Shown: positions 27,681 to 36,195 of the stretch, piece after piece
Layout: each line of letters starts with the position of its first letter
Numbering within the stretch: the first letter of the stretch is position 1
NCBI GenBank assembly: GCA_035995165.1
Contig: DASYKU010000089.1
Span: 1-47,925, forward strand
Reading direction: 5' to 3'
Length of the DNA stretch: 47,925 bases
Source: Mycobacteriales bacterium
Lineage (GTDB): Bacteria; Actinomycetota; Actinomycetes; Mycobacteriales; CADCTP01
The notes under the pieces: generated by a model
What the model saw: only the letters and a program-made list of their open reading frames with translations
Database searches by the model: none
What the model was told of the DNA's origin: nothing
Translations under genes and position numbers: made by a program

Positions 27681-28075
27681 TCGTCGACACCAGTGTCTGG
27701 ATCGACTTCTTCGCCGGCCGGGACACCTGGCAGGTCGCGGTCGTCTCCCAGGAACTCGACGACGAGCAGCCGGTGGGGCTGACCGACGTGGTCTACACCG
27801 AGATCCTGCAGGGCATCCGGAACGACGGCGATCTGCTCACAGTCGAGCGGCAGCTACTGGCGATGGACATCCTTCCGCTGGAGGGTCTGGACGACTTCCG
27901 GGCCGCTGCTCTGCTCTACCGGGCGGCCCGGCGCCAGGGGCTGACGATCAGGCGGACGACCGACTGCCTCATCGCCGCGGTCTGCATTCGGACGGGGCGG
28001 CCGCTGCTGCACCACGACGCCGACTTCGACCGTCTGGCTCAGGTGTCAGCGCTGGAACTGGTCGCGGCCTCCTGA
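27677..28075 (+). CDS. VapC-type PIN-domain ribonuclease toxin
   Basis: A 132-residue PIN nuclease. The acidic metal-binding residues are in place: Asp of IVDTSVWIDFF, Glu of VVYTEILQG, Asp of RTTDCLIAAVC, and Asp in HHDADFDRL. The arrangement with VapB (4-bp overlap) is the classical type II toxin-antitoxin operon; tRNA or rRNA cleavage is the known family activity, the exact target unknown. Confidence 0.92.
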   Translation: MIVDTSVWIDFFAGRDTWQVAVVSQELDDEQPVGLTDVVYTEILQGIRNDGDLLTVERQLLAMDILPLEGLDDFRAAALLYRAARRQGLTIRRTTDCLIAAVCIRTGRPLLHHDADFDRLAQVSALELVAAS

Positions 28076-28133
28076 GGGTGTGATCTCGGTTGGAGATCAG
28101 CGGGAGGCGAGTGGGAGGTGCTGGAATGGCGGG

Positions 28134-28634
28134 ATGGGTGGGTTCGACGATGTGCTCGAGGCGAACGCCGACTACGCGGCGCGGTTCGTCGACAAGGGGC
28201 TGGCCGGGCGGGCCGCGCGGGGGCTGGCCGTGGTCACGTGCATGGACTCCCGCATCTCGCCGCTGCGGATGCTCGGGCTGACCGACGGCGACGCCAAGAT
28301 CCTGCGCAACGCCGGCGCCCGGGTCACCGACGACGTGCTGCGCACGCTGGTGCTGGCCGTGCACCTGCTCGGGGTCGACCGGGTGCTGCTGCTCGCGCAC
28401 ACCGACTGCCGGATGACCAAGGTCACCGACGCCGACGTGCACGCCACGATCGCGGCCGACAGCGGCCTGGACACCCGCAGCCTGGAGTTCCACACGATCA
28501 CCGACCAGCGCGGCACGCTGGCCCGGGACGTGCAGCGCATCCGCAGCTGGCCCTACCTGCCGCAGGACCTCCTCGTCCTCGGCGGCCTGTACGACGTGCA
28601 CACCGGCCGCGTCGAGGTCGTCGTCCCGGCCTGA
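28134..28634 (+). CDS. Beta-class carbonic anhydrase
   Basis: Reversible CO2 hydration. A 166-residue protein with the zinc ligands in CMDSRI (near residue 36) and HTDCRM (near 89-92); Asp-Arg of CMDSR form the usual dyad. It is of the short actinobacterial kind (Rv1284-like). The ATG at 28134 gives the family N-terminus GGFDDVLEANADYAARF. Confidence 0.9.
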   Translation: MGGFDDVLEANADYAARFVDKGLAGRAARGLAVVTCMDSRISPLRMLGLTDGDAKILRNAGARVTDDVLRTLVLAVHLLGVDRVLLLAHTDCRMTKVTDADVHATIAADSGLDTRSLEFHTITDQRGTLARDVQRIRSWPYLPQDLLVLGGLYDVHTGRVEVVVPA

Positions 28635-28641
28635 GTTGGGC

Positions 28642-28673
28642 GCGACGCCGGACACCGTGGTGTCCGGCGTCGC
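28642..28673. terminator. Perfect bidirectional hairpin
   Basis: GCGACGCCGGACAC and GTGTCCGGCGTCGC, 14 perfect base pairs around CGTG, in the gap between the convergent carbonic anhydrase and exporter operon. Confidence 0.85.
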
Positions 28674-28682
28674 TTGAGGAAT

Positions 28683-30479
28683 TCAGCGTGGGGGTGTGCC
28701 GCCGAACCCGCCGGTCCCGCCGAAGCGGCCGGTGCCGGTGCCGGTGCCGAACCGGGTGCTGGTGGTCGAGCTGGACGGGACCGCCCGGGACAGGTCGGCC
28801 AGGACGACCACGGTGCCGGCCCTGATGCCGGACGTGATCTGCGTGTAGTCGGGACCGACGGCGCCCAGCTGCACCCGGGTGGTGGTGGTCTTCTCGTCGG
28901 CGAGGACCGTGACGAACGCGCCGACCGCCGTGCGGCTGACCGCGGACGTCGGCACGGCCAGCGCCGAGGACGCCTGCGCCGTGATGATCGTGACCGCGGC
29001 GCTGATCCCGTCGCGCAGGCCCTGCGGCGTGCCGGTGAAGGCCAGCGTGACCGGGTAGGTCGTCCCGCCGCTGGTCGTCGGGGCGACCCCGACCGCGGTG
29101 ACCTTCGCCGGCAGGGCCGCGGTGCCGCCGTCCGGCCGCACGCTCGCGGCCTGGCCCACCTGCACCGACGGGACCTTCGTGACGTCGACGCCGACGGTCA
29201 GCTGGTGGGCCCCGGCGCCGACGACCTGGACCGTCGCGGTGGTGGAGTTCGCGCTGACGGTGTCGCCGGCCTTGACGGCCACCGCGGCGACGGTCCCGGC
29301 GATCGGGCTGCGCAGCGTGGCCTGGGCCAGGTTCTGCTGCGCGACCCTGACCTGCGCCGCGGCCGCGGTGATGGCCGCCTGGTCGGCGGCGATCTGCTCC
29401 GGGGTGATCGTCCGGCCGGTGCCCGAGGAGGTGCTGCCCGAGCCCGCGCCACTGCCCGACCGGGATCCGCCTGCGCTCGACCCGCTCCCGGTGCCCGAGG
29501 ACGCGGCGCCCGAGCGCGACGACCCGGTCGAGGACGCGCCGCCGGATCGCGACGACCCGGTCGAGGACCCCGAGGACGCGCCGGCGGACGGGGACGCACC
29601 CGACGAGGGACGGCCGGAGGTCGAACCGCCGGACGCCGAACCGCCGGACCCACCCGACCCGCCCGACCCGGCGGAACCACCCGACCCGGCGGAGCCGCCC
29701 GACCCGGCGGACGCCGCGATCGCCTTGCTCAGCGCGGCCTGCGCCGTCGACACCGCCCGCTGCGCGGTCTGCGTCGCCGCCTGGTCCGACTGCACCTTCT
29801 TCAGCGCGGCCAGGCACGCGGTGACGTCCACCCCCGGCGCGGTCGGAGTGGCGGTCGGCGTCGGAGCCGAGCTCGGAGTGGCCGTCGGCGACGTCTCCAC
29901 GAACCCGAGCGCGCCGGACCAGCCCTGCGTCGCCGAGCAGGCCGCGGCCGCGGCGGCGAGGTCGTGGTCCGAAGTGGACAGTGCCGCGTCCGCCTTCTGC
30001 TGGGCCTGCTCGACCGCGCGCTGCGCCGCCGCCACCGACCCACCGGGCGGCGGCGAGGTCGCCGCGAACAGCACGACCGCGGTGAGGTTCGCGGTCGACC
30101 CGGACGACGGCGAGCCGCCGTCGCGGTCCTGCTCCAGGGTCAGCTTCGCCTGTGCCAGCGCGGATTTCGCCTGCGCCAGTGTCGAGCTGAGCGCCGATCC
30201 GTCCACAGTGGCCAGTACGGACCCCGCCGACACCGCCGAACCCACCGACACCGGCACGGTCGCGACCGTGCCGGTGATCGGGAACGACACCGTCGCGGAG
30301 GAGGACGGCAGCACCGTCCCGGTCGCCGGCAGCGTCGCGCTGACCGAGCGCAACCCGGCCACCGCGGTCCGGTAGTCCCCACCCGACCCGCCCACCGCCG
30401 CGTACGCCCCGACGCCGCCGGCCGCGACGACCAGCACGCCCGCGACGGTGACCGGGAGGACCACCCGGCGGCTAGCCAC
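28683..30479 (-). CDS. Efflux adaptor (MacA/HlyD-like) with long Gly/Ser insert
   Basis: Periplasmic-adaptor-type protein of 598 residues, last gene of the exporter operon. One N-terminal membrane helix (VVLPVTVAGVLVVAAGGVGAYAA) precedes a barrel-sandwich half (PITGTVATVPVSVGSAVSAGSVLATVDGS), a helical hairpin split by a Thr/Pro stretch and a Gly/Ser-rich insert of about 100 residues, the second half (LRSPIAGTVAAVAVKAGDTVSA), a beta-barrel and a tail RFGGTGGFGGTPPR. GTG at 30477-30479 overlaps the lipoprotein stop by eight bases; this start gives a normal membrane anchor, whereas the open frame upstream is Arg/Pro nonsense. Confidence 0.85.
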   Translation of the reverse strand: MASRRVVLPVTVAGVLVVAAGGVGAYAAVGGSGGDYRTAVAGLRSVSATLPATGTVLPSSSATVSFPITGTVATVPVSVGSAVSAGSVLATVDGSALSSTLAQAKSALAQAKLTLEQDRDGGSPSSGSTANLTAVVLFAATSPPPGGSVAAAQRAVEQAQQKADAALSTSDHDLAAAAAACSATQGWSGALGFVETSPTATPSSAPTPTATPTAPGVDVTACLAALKKVQSDQAATQTAQRAVSTAQAALSKAIAASAGSGGSAGSGGSAGSGGSGGSGGSASGGSTSGRPSSGASPSAGASSGSSTGSSRSGGASSTGSSRSGAASSGTGSGSSAGGSRSGSGAGSGSTSSGTGRTITPEQIAADQAAITAAAAQVRVAQQNLAQATLRSPIAGTVAAVAVKAGDTVSANSTTATVQVVGAGAHQLTVGVDVTKVPSVQVGQAASVRPDGGTAALPAKVTAVGVAPTTSGGTTYPVTLAFTGTPQGLRDGISAAVTIITAQASSALAVPTSAVSRTAVGAFVTVLADEKTTTTRVQLGAVGPDYTQITSGIRAGTVVVLADLSRAVPSSSTTSTRFGTGTGTGRFGGTGGFGGTPPR

Positions 30480-31329
30480 CGAAACCGCCGCCCGGGAAGC
30501 GCCCGAAGCCGCCGGTGCAGCCGTTCGCGCCCTTGGGCGTGAGCGAGATCGTGGTCGCCGCGACCGTGCCGGTCGAGTCGGCCTTGCCGATCGCGGTCGC
30601 GCAGAGGCCGACCTTGGCGTCGGCACCGGTGCCGGCGACCGTCCGCTCCACCGTGGCGGACGAGGCGAGCGTCAGCGTCACGGTCGTCGCGGCGGGGGTC
30701 GCCGACGGCGTCGCGCCCGGCGACCGGCCGAACTGCCCGCCGGTCCGCACCGTGCCGGACAGCGTGACGGTCGAGCCGGACACCGACTTCACGGTGCCGA
30801 ACGCGGTGGCGAAGTTGCCGCCGCCCGGCGCACCGGACGGCCGCGCACCGCCGGACGGTCGCGTGCGCCCGGAGGGACGGGCGCCGCCCGAGGGCCGCGG
30901 GAACGGCGTGCCGTTCGCCCCGCCGGGCCGGGTCACGGTGCAGCTCCCGCTCGTCGCCACCACCCGTACGGTCGTGGCGGTGAGCGCGTCGGCGCCCGAT
31001 CCGGGCGTGCCGGTCGCGGTCACGCAGTAGCCGGCGGCCAGCGCGGTCCTCTCCGACTTGGTGAACCTGGTCGAGGACGACCAGGTCACCGCGGTCTGCG
31101 ACGACGTGTCCTGGACCTGCATCGTGGTCCCGGACACCGCCGCGATCTCCCCGGACGCGGCCGGGCCTCGGTTCCCGCCACCACCGCCGGCGGCCGGCGC
31201 CGCCGAGGAGGCGGCCGCGACCGGAGCGGCGGCCGACGTGGACGAGCCCCCGCCCCCGCACGCCACGAGCAGCAGGACCGCGGCCGGCACGCCGGCCGCC
31301 AGCGCCAGGACCGTAGGACGACGGTTCAC
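30472..31329 (-). CDS. Exported lipoprotein with repeated OB-like (DUF5666-type) domains
   Basis: A 285-residue lipoprotein. The signal ends in LLLVACGGGG (lipobox VAC). Two related segments (GEIAAVSGTTMQVQDTSSQTAVTW and GTVKSVSGSTVTLSGTVRTG, each followed by a YCVTATG/LCATAIG strand) look like DUF5666-type beta domains. Between them is a PSGGARPSG-type repeat, and the tail is GGFGRFPGGGFGG. GTG at 31327-31329 follows GGAG at six bases; an in-frame TTG four codons earlier is less likely. Role in the exporter is unknown; it may be a surface partner of the adaptors. Confidence 0.78.
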   Translation of the reverse strand: MNRRPTVLALAAGVPAAVLLLVACGGGGSSTSAAAPVAAASSAAPAAGGGGGNRGPAASGEIAAVSGTTMQVQDTSSQTAVTWSSSTRFTKSERTALAAGYCVTATGTPGSGADALTATTVRVVATSGSCTVTRPGGANGTPFPRPSGGARPSGRTRPSGGARPSGAPGGGNFATAFGTVKSVSGSTVTLSGTVRTGGQFGRSPGATPSATPAATTVTLTLASSATVERTVAGTGADAKVGLCATAIGKADSTGTVAATTISLTPKGANGCTGGFGRFPGGGFGG

Positions 31330-31357
31330 GACAGTCTCCAAAGTGGACGGATGATGC

Positions 31358-32587
31358 TCATTCGCTGCGCAGGGCGTCGATCGGGGCCAGCCGGGCGGCG
31401 CGACCGGCGGGATAGACGCCGAACCCGAGCCCGATCGCCAGCGCGACCACGATCGAGCCGACGACCGCGGGTACGGACACCGCGATGGGGTTGGAGATCA
31501 GCGGCGGCAGCACGTGCGCGCCGACGATGCCGACGATCGCGCCGATCAAGCCGCCGGCCAGGCCGAGCACGGACGCCTCGACCAGGAACTGCCGCCGGAT
31601 CAGCCGCGGCCGGGCGCCGAGCGCCTTGCGCAGGCCGATCTCGCGGATCCGCTCGGTCACGGAGACGAGCATGATGTTCATGACGCCGATGCCGCCGACC
31701 AGCAGCGAGATCGCCGCGATGCCGCCGAGCAGGATGGTCAGCGTCTTGTCCACAGAGGACGCCGCGGACACCAGCGACGACTGGCTGGTGACGGTGAAGT
31801 CGGCCGAGGCGGTGTTCTCGATGCCGTGCAGCGCGAGCAGCAGGCTCTGCGTCTCCTGGTATGCGGCCGACATCACCGTGGACGACGCCGCCTGGACGTA
31901 GATGGTCTGGACCGAGGTCCGGGTGGTGCCGCCGATCACCCGCTGCTGGGCCGTGCTCATCGGCACGATGGCCTGGTCGTCGTCGTTGGTGGAGCCGGTC
32001 GATCCGGTCGAGGCCAGCACGCCGATCACCTCGAACGGCTTGCCGTCGATCGTCACCGACTGCCCGACCGGGTTCAGCGGGCCGAACAGCTCGGTCGCGG
32101 TGCTGGACCCGAGCACCGTCACCGCCGCGATCGACGTCTCGTCCACTGTGGACAGGAACCGGCCCGACTGGAGCTTCCGGGCCCGTACGGGCATCCAGGA
32201 CGGGGAGGTGCCGACGACGCTGGTGGTCCAGTTGGCCGAGCCGTTCTGCAGGGTCTCCGAGGCCGACGTGGTCGCGGCGACCGCCTCGACGTCCGGCGCG
32301 GCGGTGCGGTTCCCGAGCGCGGCGGCGTCGGCGGAGGTGAGCGTGGAGGCCGAGCCGAACCCGCCCCGGACGCCGCCGGTGGTCGTGCTGCCCGGCGAGA
32401 CGATGAGCAGGTTGGTGCCCAGTGCCTGGACCTGCGCGGTGACCTGGCGCTGTGCGCCGATGCCGAGCCCAACGGTGAGGATGACCGCGGCGATGCCGAT
32501 GAGGATCCCCAGCATGGTCAGCCCGGAACGCAACCGGTGCGTACGGATGGCCTCCAGCCCCGTCCGCAGCGTGTCCATCCAGCTCAC
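31358..32587 (-). CDS. MacB-like ABC permease
   Basis: A 409-residue permease with the MacB layout: one N-terminal helix (LRSGLTMLGILIGIAAVILTVGLGIGA), a large outer domain (about 45-280) and three C-terminal helices, with the coupling stretch VTERIREIGLRKALGARPRLIRRQFLVEA. Works with the ATPase encoded just upstream. GTG start at 32585-32587 (an ATG three codons later is possible). 84 bp separate it from the ATPase gene. Confidence 0.93.
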   Translation of the reverse strand: MSWMDTLRTGLEAIRTHRLRSGLTMLGILIGIAAVILTVGLGIGAQRQVTAQVQALGTNLLIVSPGSTTTGGVRGGFGSASTLTSADAAALGNRTAAPDVEAVAATTSASETLQNGSANWTTSVVGTSPSWMPVRARKLQSGRFLSTVDETSIAAVTVLGSSTATELFGPLNPVGQSVTIDGKPFEVIGVLASTGSTGSTNDDDQAIVPMSTAQQRVIGGTTRTSVQTIYVQAASSTVMSAAYQETQSLLLALHGIENTASADFTVTSQSSLVSAASSVDKTLTILLGGIAAISLLVGGIGVMNIMLVSVTERIREIGLRKALGARPRLIRRQFLVEASVLGLAGGLIGAIVGIVGAHVLPPLISNPIAVSVPAVVGSIVVALAIGLGFGVYPAGRAARLAPIDALRSE

Positions 32588-32672
32588 TGTGCTGCCCTGG
32601 TTCGCCTCGTCGGTCGTTCCGCTCCGCGGGCAACCGCATGGGGCGGGCGGCGATGCTCGCTCCTTCGTCGGC

Positions 32673-33383
32673 TCACCGATACACCCCCACAGCTTCGCTG
32701 GCGTGGCCGTCGAACATGCGGATCACCCGGCCGGCCTGCGAGGCGACCTCGGCCTCGTGGGTGATGAGCACGATCGTGCGGCCGGCGGTGTGCAGCTCGG
32801 CCAGCAGCCGGAGCACGTCGGCGGTGGAGACCGAGTCGAGGTTGCCGGTCGGCTCGTCGGCCAGGAGCAGGTCGGGGCTGCCGACCAGCGCCCGGGCGAC
32901 GGCGACCCGCTGCTGCTGGCCGCCGGACAGCTCGCCCGGCCGGTGCGCCGCCCGGTCGGCGAGCCCGACGCGCTCCAGGGCGCCGAGCGCCCGGTCCCGC
33001 CGCTCGGCCCGCTGCACCCCCGCGTACATCAGCGGGATCTCCACGTTGCGCCAGGCCGGCAGCGACGGCAGCAGGTTGAACTGCTGGAAGACGAAGCCGA
33101 TCCGGCGGTTGCGGACGTCCGCGAGCTGGTCCTCCGACATCTCGCTGACGTCCTCGCCGGCCAGGTGGTAGGAGCCGGTGGAGGGCACGTCGAGGCAGCC
33201 GAGGATGTTCATCAGCGTGGACTTGCCGGACCCGGACGGGCCCATGATCGCGACATACTCGCCCGGCTCGATCCGCAGGGTGATGCCGCGCAGCGCGTGC
33301 ACCTCGAGGCTGCCACTGCGGTAGGTCTTGGTCACGCCGGCCAGGTCGATGACCGGCGGCACCGGCGAGGGGATCGGGATCAT
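32673..33383 (-). CDS. MacB-like ABC ATPase
   Basis: A 236-residue ATPase with Walker A GPSGSGKST, FVFQQFNLLPSLPAWRNVEIPL after the Q-loop, signature LSGGQQQR, Walker B LLLADEPTGNLD and H-loop THEAEV. ATG at 33381-33383 overlaps the adaptor stop (ATGA) and has GGAGGGA seven bases upstream. Together with the permease and adaptor it forms a MacAB-type exporter, which in a Gram-positive has no outer-membrane channel. Confidence 0.95.
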   Translation of the reverse strand: MIPIPSPVPPVIDLAGVTKTYRSGSLEVHALRGITLRIEPGEYVAIMGPSGSGKSTLMNILGCLDVPSTGSYHLAGEDVSEMSEDQLADVRNRRIGFVFQQFNLLPSLPAWRNVEIPLMYAGVQRAERRDRALGALERVGLADRAAHRPGELSGGQQQRVAVARALVGSPDLLLADEPTGNLDSVSTADVLRLLAELHTAGRTIVLITHEAEVASQAGRVIRMFDGHASEAVGVYR

Positions 33384-34657
33384 CCGCCGTTCCCTCCGCC
33401 GGTGCCGGTACCACCGCGGGGGAAGCCTCCGGTGCCGCCGCCCGGGAACCCGCCCGTGCCGCCGCCCGGGAACCCGCCGGTCCCGCCGGTCCCGGTACGA
33501 CCGGTGCGCGTGCCGGTGCCCGTCCCGGTGCCGAGCCCGGTCGGGATCGCCACGAGCACCTGCTGCCCCGCGCTCAGCCCGCTGGTGATCTGGGTCTCCG
33601 CACCCGAAGTCAGTCCGGTCCGGACGGTCCGCCGCTCCTGCTCGGATCCGTTCTGCACCAGCACCGTGGTGGCGCCGCCGGACCGGTTGATCGCCAGCGT
33701 CGGCACCAGCAGCACGTCGGCCAGTTGCTTGTAGACGATCTGCAGGCTCGCGGTCGCCCCGGGATAGATGCCGGTCGGGCTGCCGGTCACCGCGACCACG
33801 ACCGGGAACGACGCGACCCCGGAGGTGGTGGTGGCGACGATGCCCACCGAGGAGACGGTGCCGAACACGGCCTGGGTCGAGTTGCCGACGGTGATCGTCA
33901 CCTGGTTGTTCCTGGCGATCTTCCCGACGTCGGTGGCGTCGACGGTCGCGTCGATCTCGTACGAGCCGGTGCTCACCAGGTGGATGGACGCCGACGCCGA
34001 CGTGGACGATGCCGCGGACGACGCGGACGTGGACCCGGTCCCGCCGCCGCCCTGGGAACCGGTGTCCGAGCCGGTTTCCGAGGGCGACGACGAGCCGGTG
34101 CCCGAGGACGAGCCCGAGCCGACCTGCTGGCCGACCGTGTACCCGACCGTGGTGACCGTGCCGGCGAACGGCGCGGTGAGCGTGGCCCCGTCCAGGTCCG
34201 CGGTCGCCGCGGTCACCTGGTTCTGCGCGACGGTGATCGAGGCGTTGTCGGCCGAGACCTGCGTGCTCGACGCACCGGAGTCGCTCGCGAGCTTCGCCTT
34301 GGCGGTGGCCAGCGTCGCCCGGGCCGCCGCCAGCGCGCTGGACAGCTGGGCCGAGTCGATCGCGGCGAGCCGCTGGCCCTTGGTCACCTTCTGCCCGGCG
34401 GCGACCCACACCCCGGTGACCTGACCGGAGGCCGGGAACGCGAGGTCCTCGGTGTCGGTCGCGTCGACCGTCCCGGACGCGGACACCGTCTGGCGCAGGG
34501 TCCCCGAGGTCACCGCGGTGGCCCGGTAGGTCACCCCGGCCGCGGCCGAGGACGACGTCCGGAAGAAGACCGCCCAGGCGCCCGTCCCCAGCACCACGAC
34601 CAGCACGGCGATTCCCGCGATCAGCACCGTTCGCCGACCGCCTCGAACTCGGACCAC
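33380..34657 (-). CDS. Efflux adaptor (MacA/HlyD-like), first gene of the exporter operon
   Basis: A 425-residue membrane-anchored adaptor: helix TVLIAGIAVLVVVLGTGAWAVFF (10-32), barrel-sandwich half (FPASGQVTGVWVAAGQKVTKGQRLAAID), a short helical hairpin, second half (LTAPFAGTVTTVGYTVGQQV), Ser-rich insert, beta-barrel (GSYEIDATVDATDVGKIARNNQVTI) and a tail of GGFPGGGT repeats. GTG start at 34655-34657. The next gene overlaps by four bases. Confidence 0.88.
   Translation of the reverse strand: MVRVRGGRRTVLIAGIAVLVVVLGTGAWAVFFRTSSSAAAGVTYRATAVTSGTLRQTVSASGTVDATDTEDLAFPASGQVTGVWVAAGQKVTKGQRLAAIDSAQLSSALAAARATLATAKAKLASDSGASSTQVSADNASITVAQNQVTAATADLDGATLTAPFAGTVTTVGYTVGQQVGSGSSSGTGSSSPSETGSDTGSQGGGGTGSTSASSAASSTSASASIHLVSTGSYEIDATVDATDVGKIARNNQVTITVGNSTQAVFGTVSSVGIVATTTSGVASFPVVVAVTGSPTGIYPGATASLQIVYKQLADVLLVPTLAINRSGGATTVLVQNGSEQERRTVRTGLTSGAETQITSGLSAGQQVLVAIPTGLGTGTGTGTRTGRTGTGGTGGFPGGGTGGFPGGGTGGFPRGGTGTGGGNGG
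33431..33478 (-). repeat. 24-bp tandem repeat coding for GGFPGGGT units
   Basis: Two copies of a 24-bp unit (33431-33454 and 33455-33478, one mismatch) with a degenerate third to the left. They encode the GGFPGGGT repeats at the adaptor C-terminus and could expand or shrink by slippage. Confidence 0.8.
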
Positions 34658-34772
34658 GTGCGCTCCCGTCCTGCACCGATCCCGGCCCGACCCGGGACGC
34701 GCCGCACCCGCCGACGCGGACGAACCTTCTCGGCTGACCCTGTGCCGGTCCTGTGAGCGCGGTAAGAGCCGG

Positions 34773-35744
34773 TTAGGAAGCGATCGCTTCGCTGTCGGTG
34801 CGCCCGTGGGTGGCGAGCAGGCTGGTCACGGTCACCAGGGCCAGGATGCCGACGATCAGGGCCAGCGACAACAGTGTCGGGATGGTCGGGACCGACGGCC
34901 AGACGGTGTGGGCCCAGTGCAGCACCAGCTTGACCCCGATGATCGCGAGGATCGCGGCCAGCCCGTAGCCGAGGTGGACCAGCCGGGACAGCGCGCCGGC
35001 GAGCAGGAAGTAGAGCGCGCGGAGGCCCAGCAGGGCGAAGGCGTTGGTGGCGAAGACCAGGTACGGGTCGTCGGTGATCCCGTACACGGCCGGGACGGAG
35101 TCGACGGCGAACACGACGTCGGTGGCGAACACGGCGACGACCACGACGGCCAGCGGGGTCAGCGCCCGGCGGGCGCCCTGCTTCACGGTCAGCCGGGGAC
35201 CGACGTAGTCGTCGGTGACCGGGAAGACCTTGCGCAGCAGGCGGACCGAGCGCAGGTGGGCGACGTCGACCTCCTGGCCGTGGCCGCTGCGCGCGTCCCG
35301 GAAGACCTTGACCGCGGTGGCGGCGAGGATCAGTCCGAAGAGGAGGAACGTCGCGGTGAACGCCTCCAGCGCCGCGGCTCCGACCGCGATGAACACGCCC
35401 CGCAGCACCAGCGCGCCGACGATCCCGTAGAGCAGGACCCGCTGCTGCAACGCCGCCGGGACCGCGAAGGCCGCCAGCAGCAGCATGAAGACGAAGAGGT
35501 TGTCGACCGACAGCGACTTCTCGACCAGGTAGCCGGCCAGGAACTCGGTGCCGCGCTCGCCGCCGTAGCGCCACCAGACCCAGCCGCCGAAGCTCAGCGG
35601 GAGCGCGATGTAGAACGCGGACCAGAGCGACGCCTCGCGCAGCGAGACCTCGTGCGGCCGGCGGGTCAACAGGAAGTCCACGGCGATCAGGCCCAGTACG
35701 GCGGCCAGGGTGCTCGCCCAGAGCGTGGGCGTTCCGACGGTCAT
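34773..35744 (-). CDS. TerC/Alx-family membrane transporter
   Basis: A 323-residue protein with eight to nine membrane helices and the TerC hallmarks FLAGYLVEKSLSVDNLFVFMLLL and VFATDVVFAVDSVPAVYGITDDPYLVFATNAFALLGLRALYFLL. Family members (Alx, MeeF/MeeY) export manganese. ATG at 35742-35744 with GAGGAGG upstream at six bases. Its leader may be a manganese riboswitch, which would fit. Confidence 0.93.
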   Translation of the reverse strand: MTVGTPTLWASTLAAVLGLIAVDFLLTRRPHEVSLREASLWSAFYIALPLSFGGWVWWRYGGERGTEFLAGYLVEKSLSVDNLFVFMLLLAAFAVPAALQQRVLLYGIVGALVLRGVFIAVGAAALEAFTATFLLFGLILAATAVKVFRDARSGHGQEVDVAHLRSVRLLRKVFPVTDDYVGPRLTVKQGARRALTPLAVVVVAVFATDVVFAVDSVPAVYGITDDPYLVFATNAFALLGLRALYFLLAGALSRLVHLGYGLAAILAIIGVKLVLHWAHTVWPSVPTIPTLLSLALIVGILALVTVTSLLATHGRTDSEAIAS

Positions 35745-35890
35745 GATGCGGGTCCTCCTCGGTCAGGTACGGATCTCACCTGCCGAGGTCTCCTCCACCC
35801 GCACCCGTGGACCGGGTCGAGCCGCCGCCCGGGGACCGGGATGGTCCGTACTGGCCGGGTCGGCGCGGTGGGAGTACTCCCCTCGCCGTG
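35745..35890 (-). promoter_or_regulatory. Candidate yybP-ykoY (manganese) riboswitch leader
   Basis: On the minus strand the terC leader carries GAGGGGAGTA (core GGGGAGTA at 35875-35882), which matches the 5' conserved loop of the yybP-ykoY element, and GGAGACC (GAGACC at 35787-35792) about 80 bases later, matching the 3' loop, near GGTGAGATCC. The gene that follows belongs to the family most often controlled by this riboswitch. I could not fold it, and part of the match could be chance. Confidence 0.5.
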
Positions 35891-35969
35891 CCAGAGTCTA
35901 AAGGAAACCCCAAGGTCGGAGCAACGTGGGGGGCCGACACTGCACCCGATTGACACCGTGGGCCCGGAG

Positions 35970-36160
35970 GGAAACACTCCGACCACAACTCCATTCCGCG
36001 CGACAGCGGGGGAAGTCCGGTACGAATCCGGCGCTGACCCGCAACGGTGATGCCGCCCCGGCGGCGAGCCCGAATGCCCGCCGCCGCGTCGTTCTCCCTC
36101 TCCCGTCGTGGCCCGCGGGACGGAGTCCGGTCGCCGGGCGCAGGTCGCATCCGGTGCGCG
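35970..36160 (+). ncRNA. Cobalamin riboswitch 1 (upstream of the uptake operon)
   Basis: The adenosylcobalamin aptamer core is plain at 36006-36049: GCGGGGGAAGTCCGG, then ACGAATCCGGCGCTGACCCG and CAACGGTG, the invariant GGAA...AATCC...GCTGNCCCGCAACGG string. A TTGACA (35950-35955) lies upstream as possible -35. The 5' and 3' limits are approximate. Expected to switch the downstream operon off when B12 is plentiful. Confidence 0.95.
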
Positions 36161-36195
36161 GTCACCGTCGCACCGGCCCGGAAAGGCCCACCCGG

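Noticed and set aside
28674-30542. Plus-strand 622-codon frame over the adaptor gene
   Set aside because: Gly/Arg-rich shadow of the Gly/Ser-coding adaptor; no domain recognisable.
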